NCBI GenBank assembly: GCA_029259675.1
Contig: JAJDES010000221.1
Span: 1-5,857, forward strand
DNA from: Planctomycetota bacterium
GTDB lineage: Bacteria; Planctomycetota; UBA1135; GCA-002686595
DNA length: 5,857 nucleotides
Reading direction: 5' to 3'
In this document: positions 5,829 to 5,857 of the stretch, one piece after another
How the letters are laid out: each line of letters begins with the position of its first letter
How positions within the stretch are numbered: the first letter of the stretch is position 1
Translations under genes and position numbers: made by a program
The notes under the pieces: model-generated
Databases searched by the model: none
What the model was told of the DNA's origin: nothing
Seen by the model: only the letters and a program-made list of their open reading frames with translations

Positions 5829-5857
5829 CTGGGGTTCAGCCGCAAGACCCGCCCGGA

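Noticed and set aside
1..5857. CRISPR array, tRNA, rRNA, transposase, phage or defence genes
   Set aside because: No regularly spaced repeats, cloverleaf-like sequence, or protein of these classes was seen on either strand.

Overview
The window is about 5.9 kb of GC-rich bacterial DNA with every recognisable gene on the + strand and packed closely together. No sequence identifies the host outright. Two things point weakly to a Planctomycetota- or Myxococcota-like organism: a pseudopilin-like C-terminus with an Asp/Asn-Gly loop ending in VRLRN, followed by an exported HEAT-repeat protein; and start codons that mostly lack a strong Shine-Dalgarno sequence. This placement is inference only.

Region 1 (1-1647) holds the 3' end of a gene that probably encodes a minor pseudopilin. 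Its stop codon overlaps by one base (TGATG) the start of an exported HEAT-repeat protein. The overlap and the good signal peptide from that ATG fix the start at 298. Nucleotides 1648-1907 are a non-coding gap with three perfect short hairpins and small direct repeats. The gap probably ends the first transcription unit and carries the leader of the second.

Region 2 (1908-5828) holds four enzyme genes: a benzoate-CoA-ligase-family acyl-CoA synthetase; then, after a 220-nt gap, a creatininase-family metal hydrolase; 9 nt later, a 4-hydroxybenzoyl-CoA-thioesterase-type hotdog thioesterase; and, overlapping that by 4 nt (GTGA), a complete MetF-type 5,10-methylenetetrahydrofolate reductase. The last three look like one operon and the ligase may belong to it.

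The ligase and thioesterase make and break CoA thioesters, probably of aromatic or similar carboxylic acids. The creatininase-family protein probably cleaves a C-N (amide-like) bond. MetF handles one-carbon units on folate. Together they suggest a small module for a nitrogen-containing or methoxylated aromatic acid, but no ring-attacking enzyme, demethylase, transporter or regulator is in the window, so the substrate is open. A hairpin with a six-T run in the last codons of the creatininase gene could reduce transcription into the thioesterase and metF genes.

I saw no tRNA, rRNA, CRISPR array, insertion sequence, attachment site or phage gene. Nothing amounts to a clearly new defence or mobile system. 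The best leads are the gene combination, the active-site variants and the small regulatory-looking structures.
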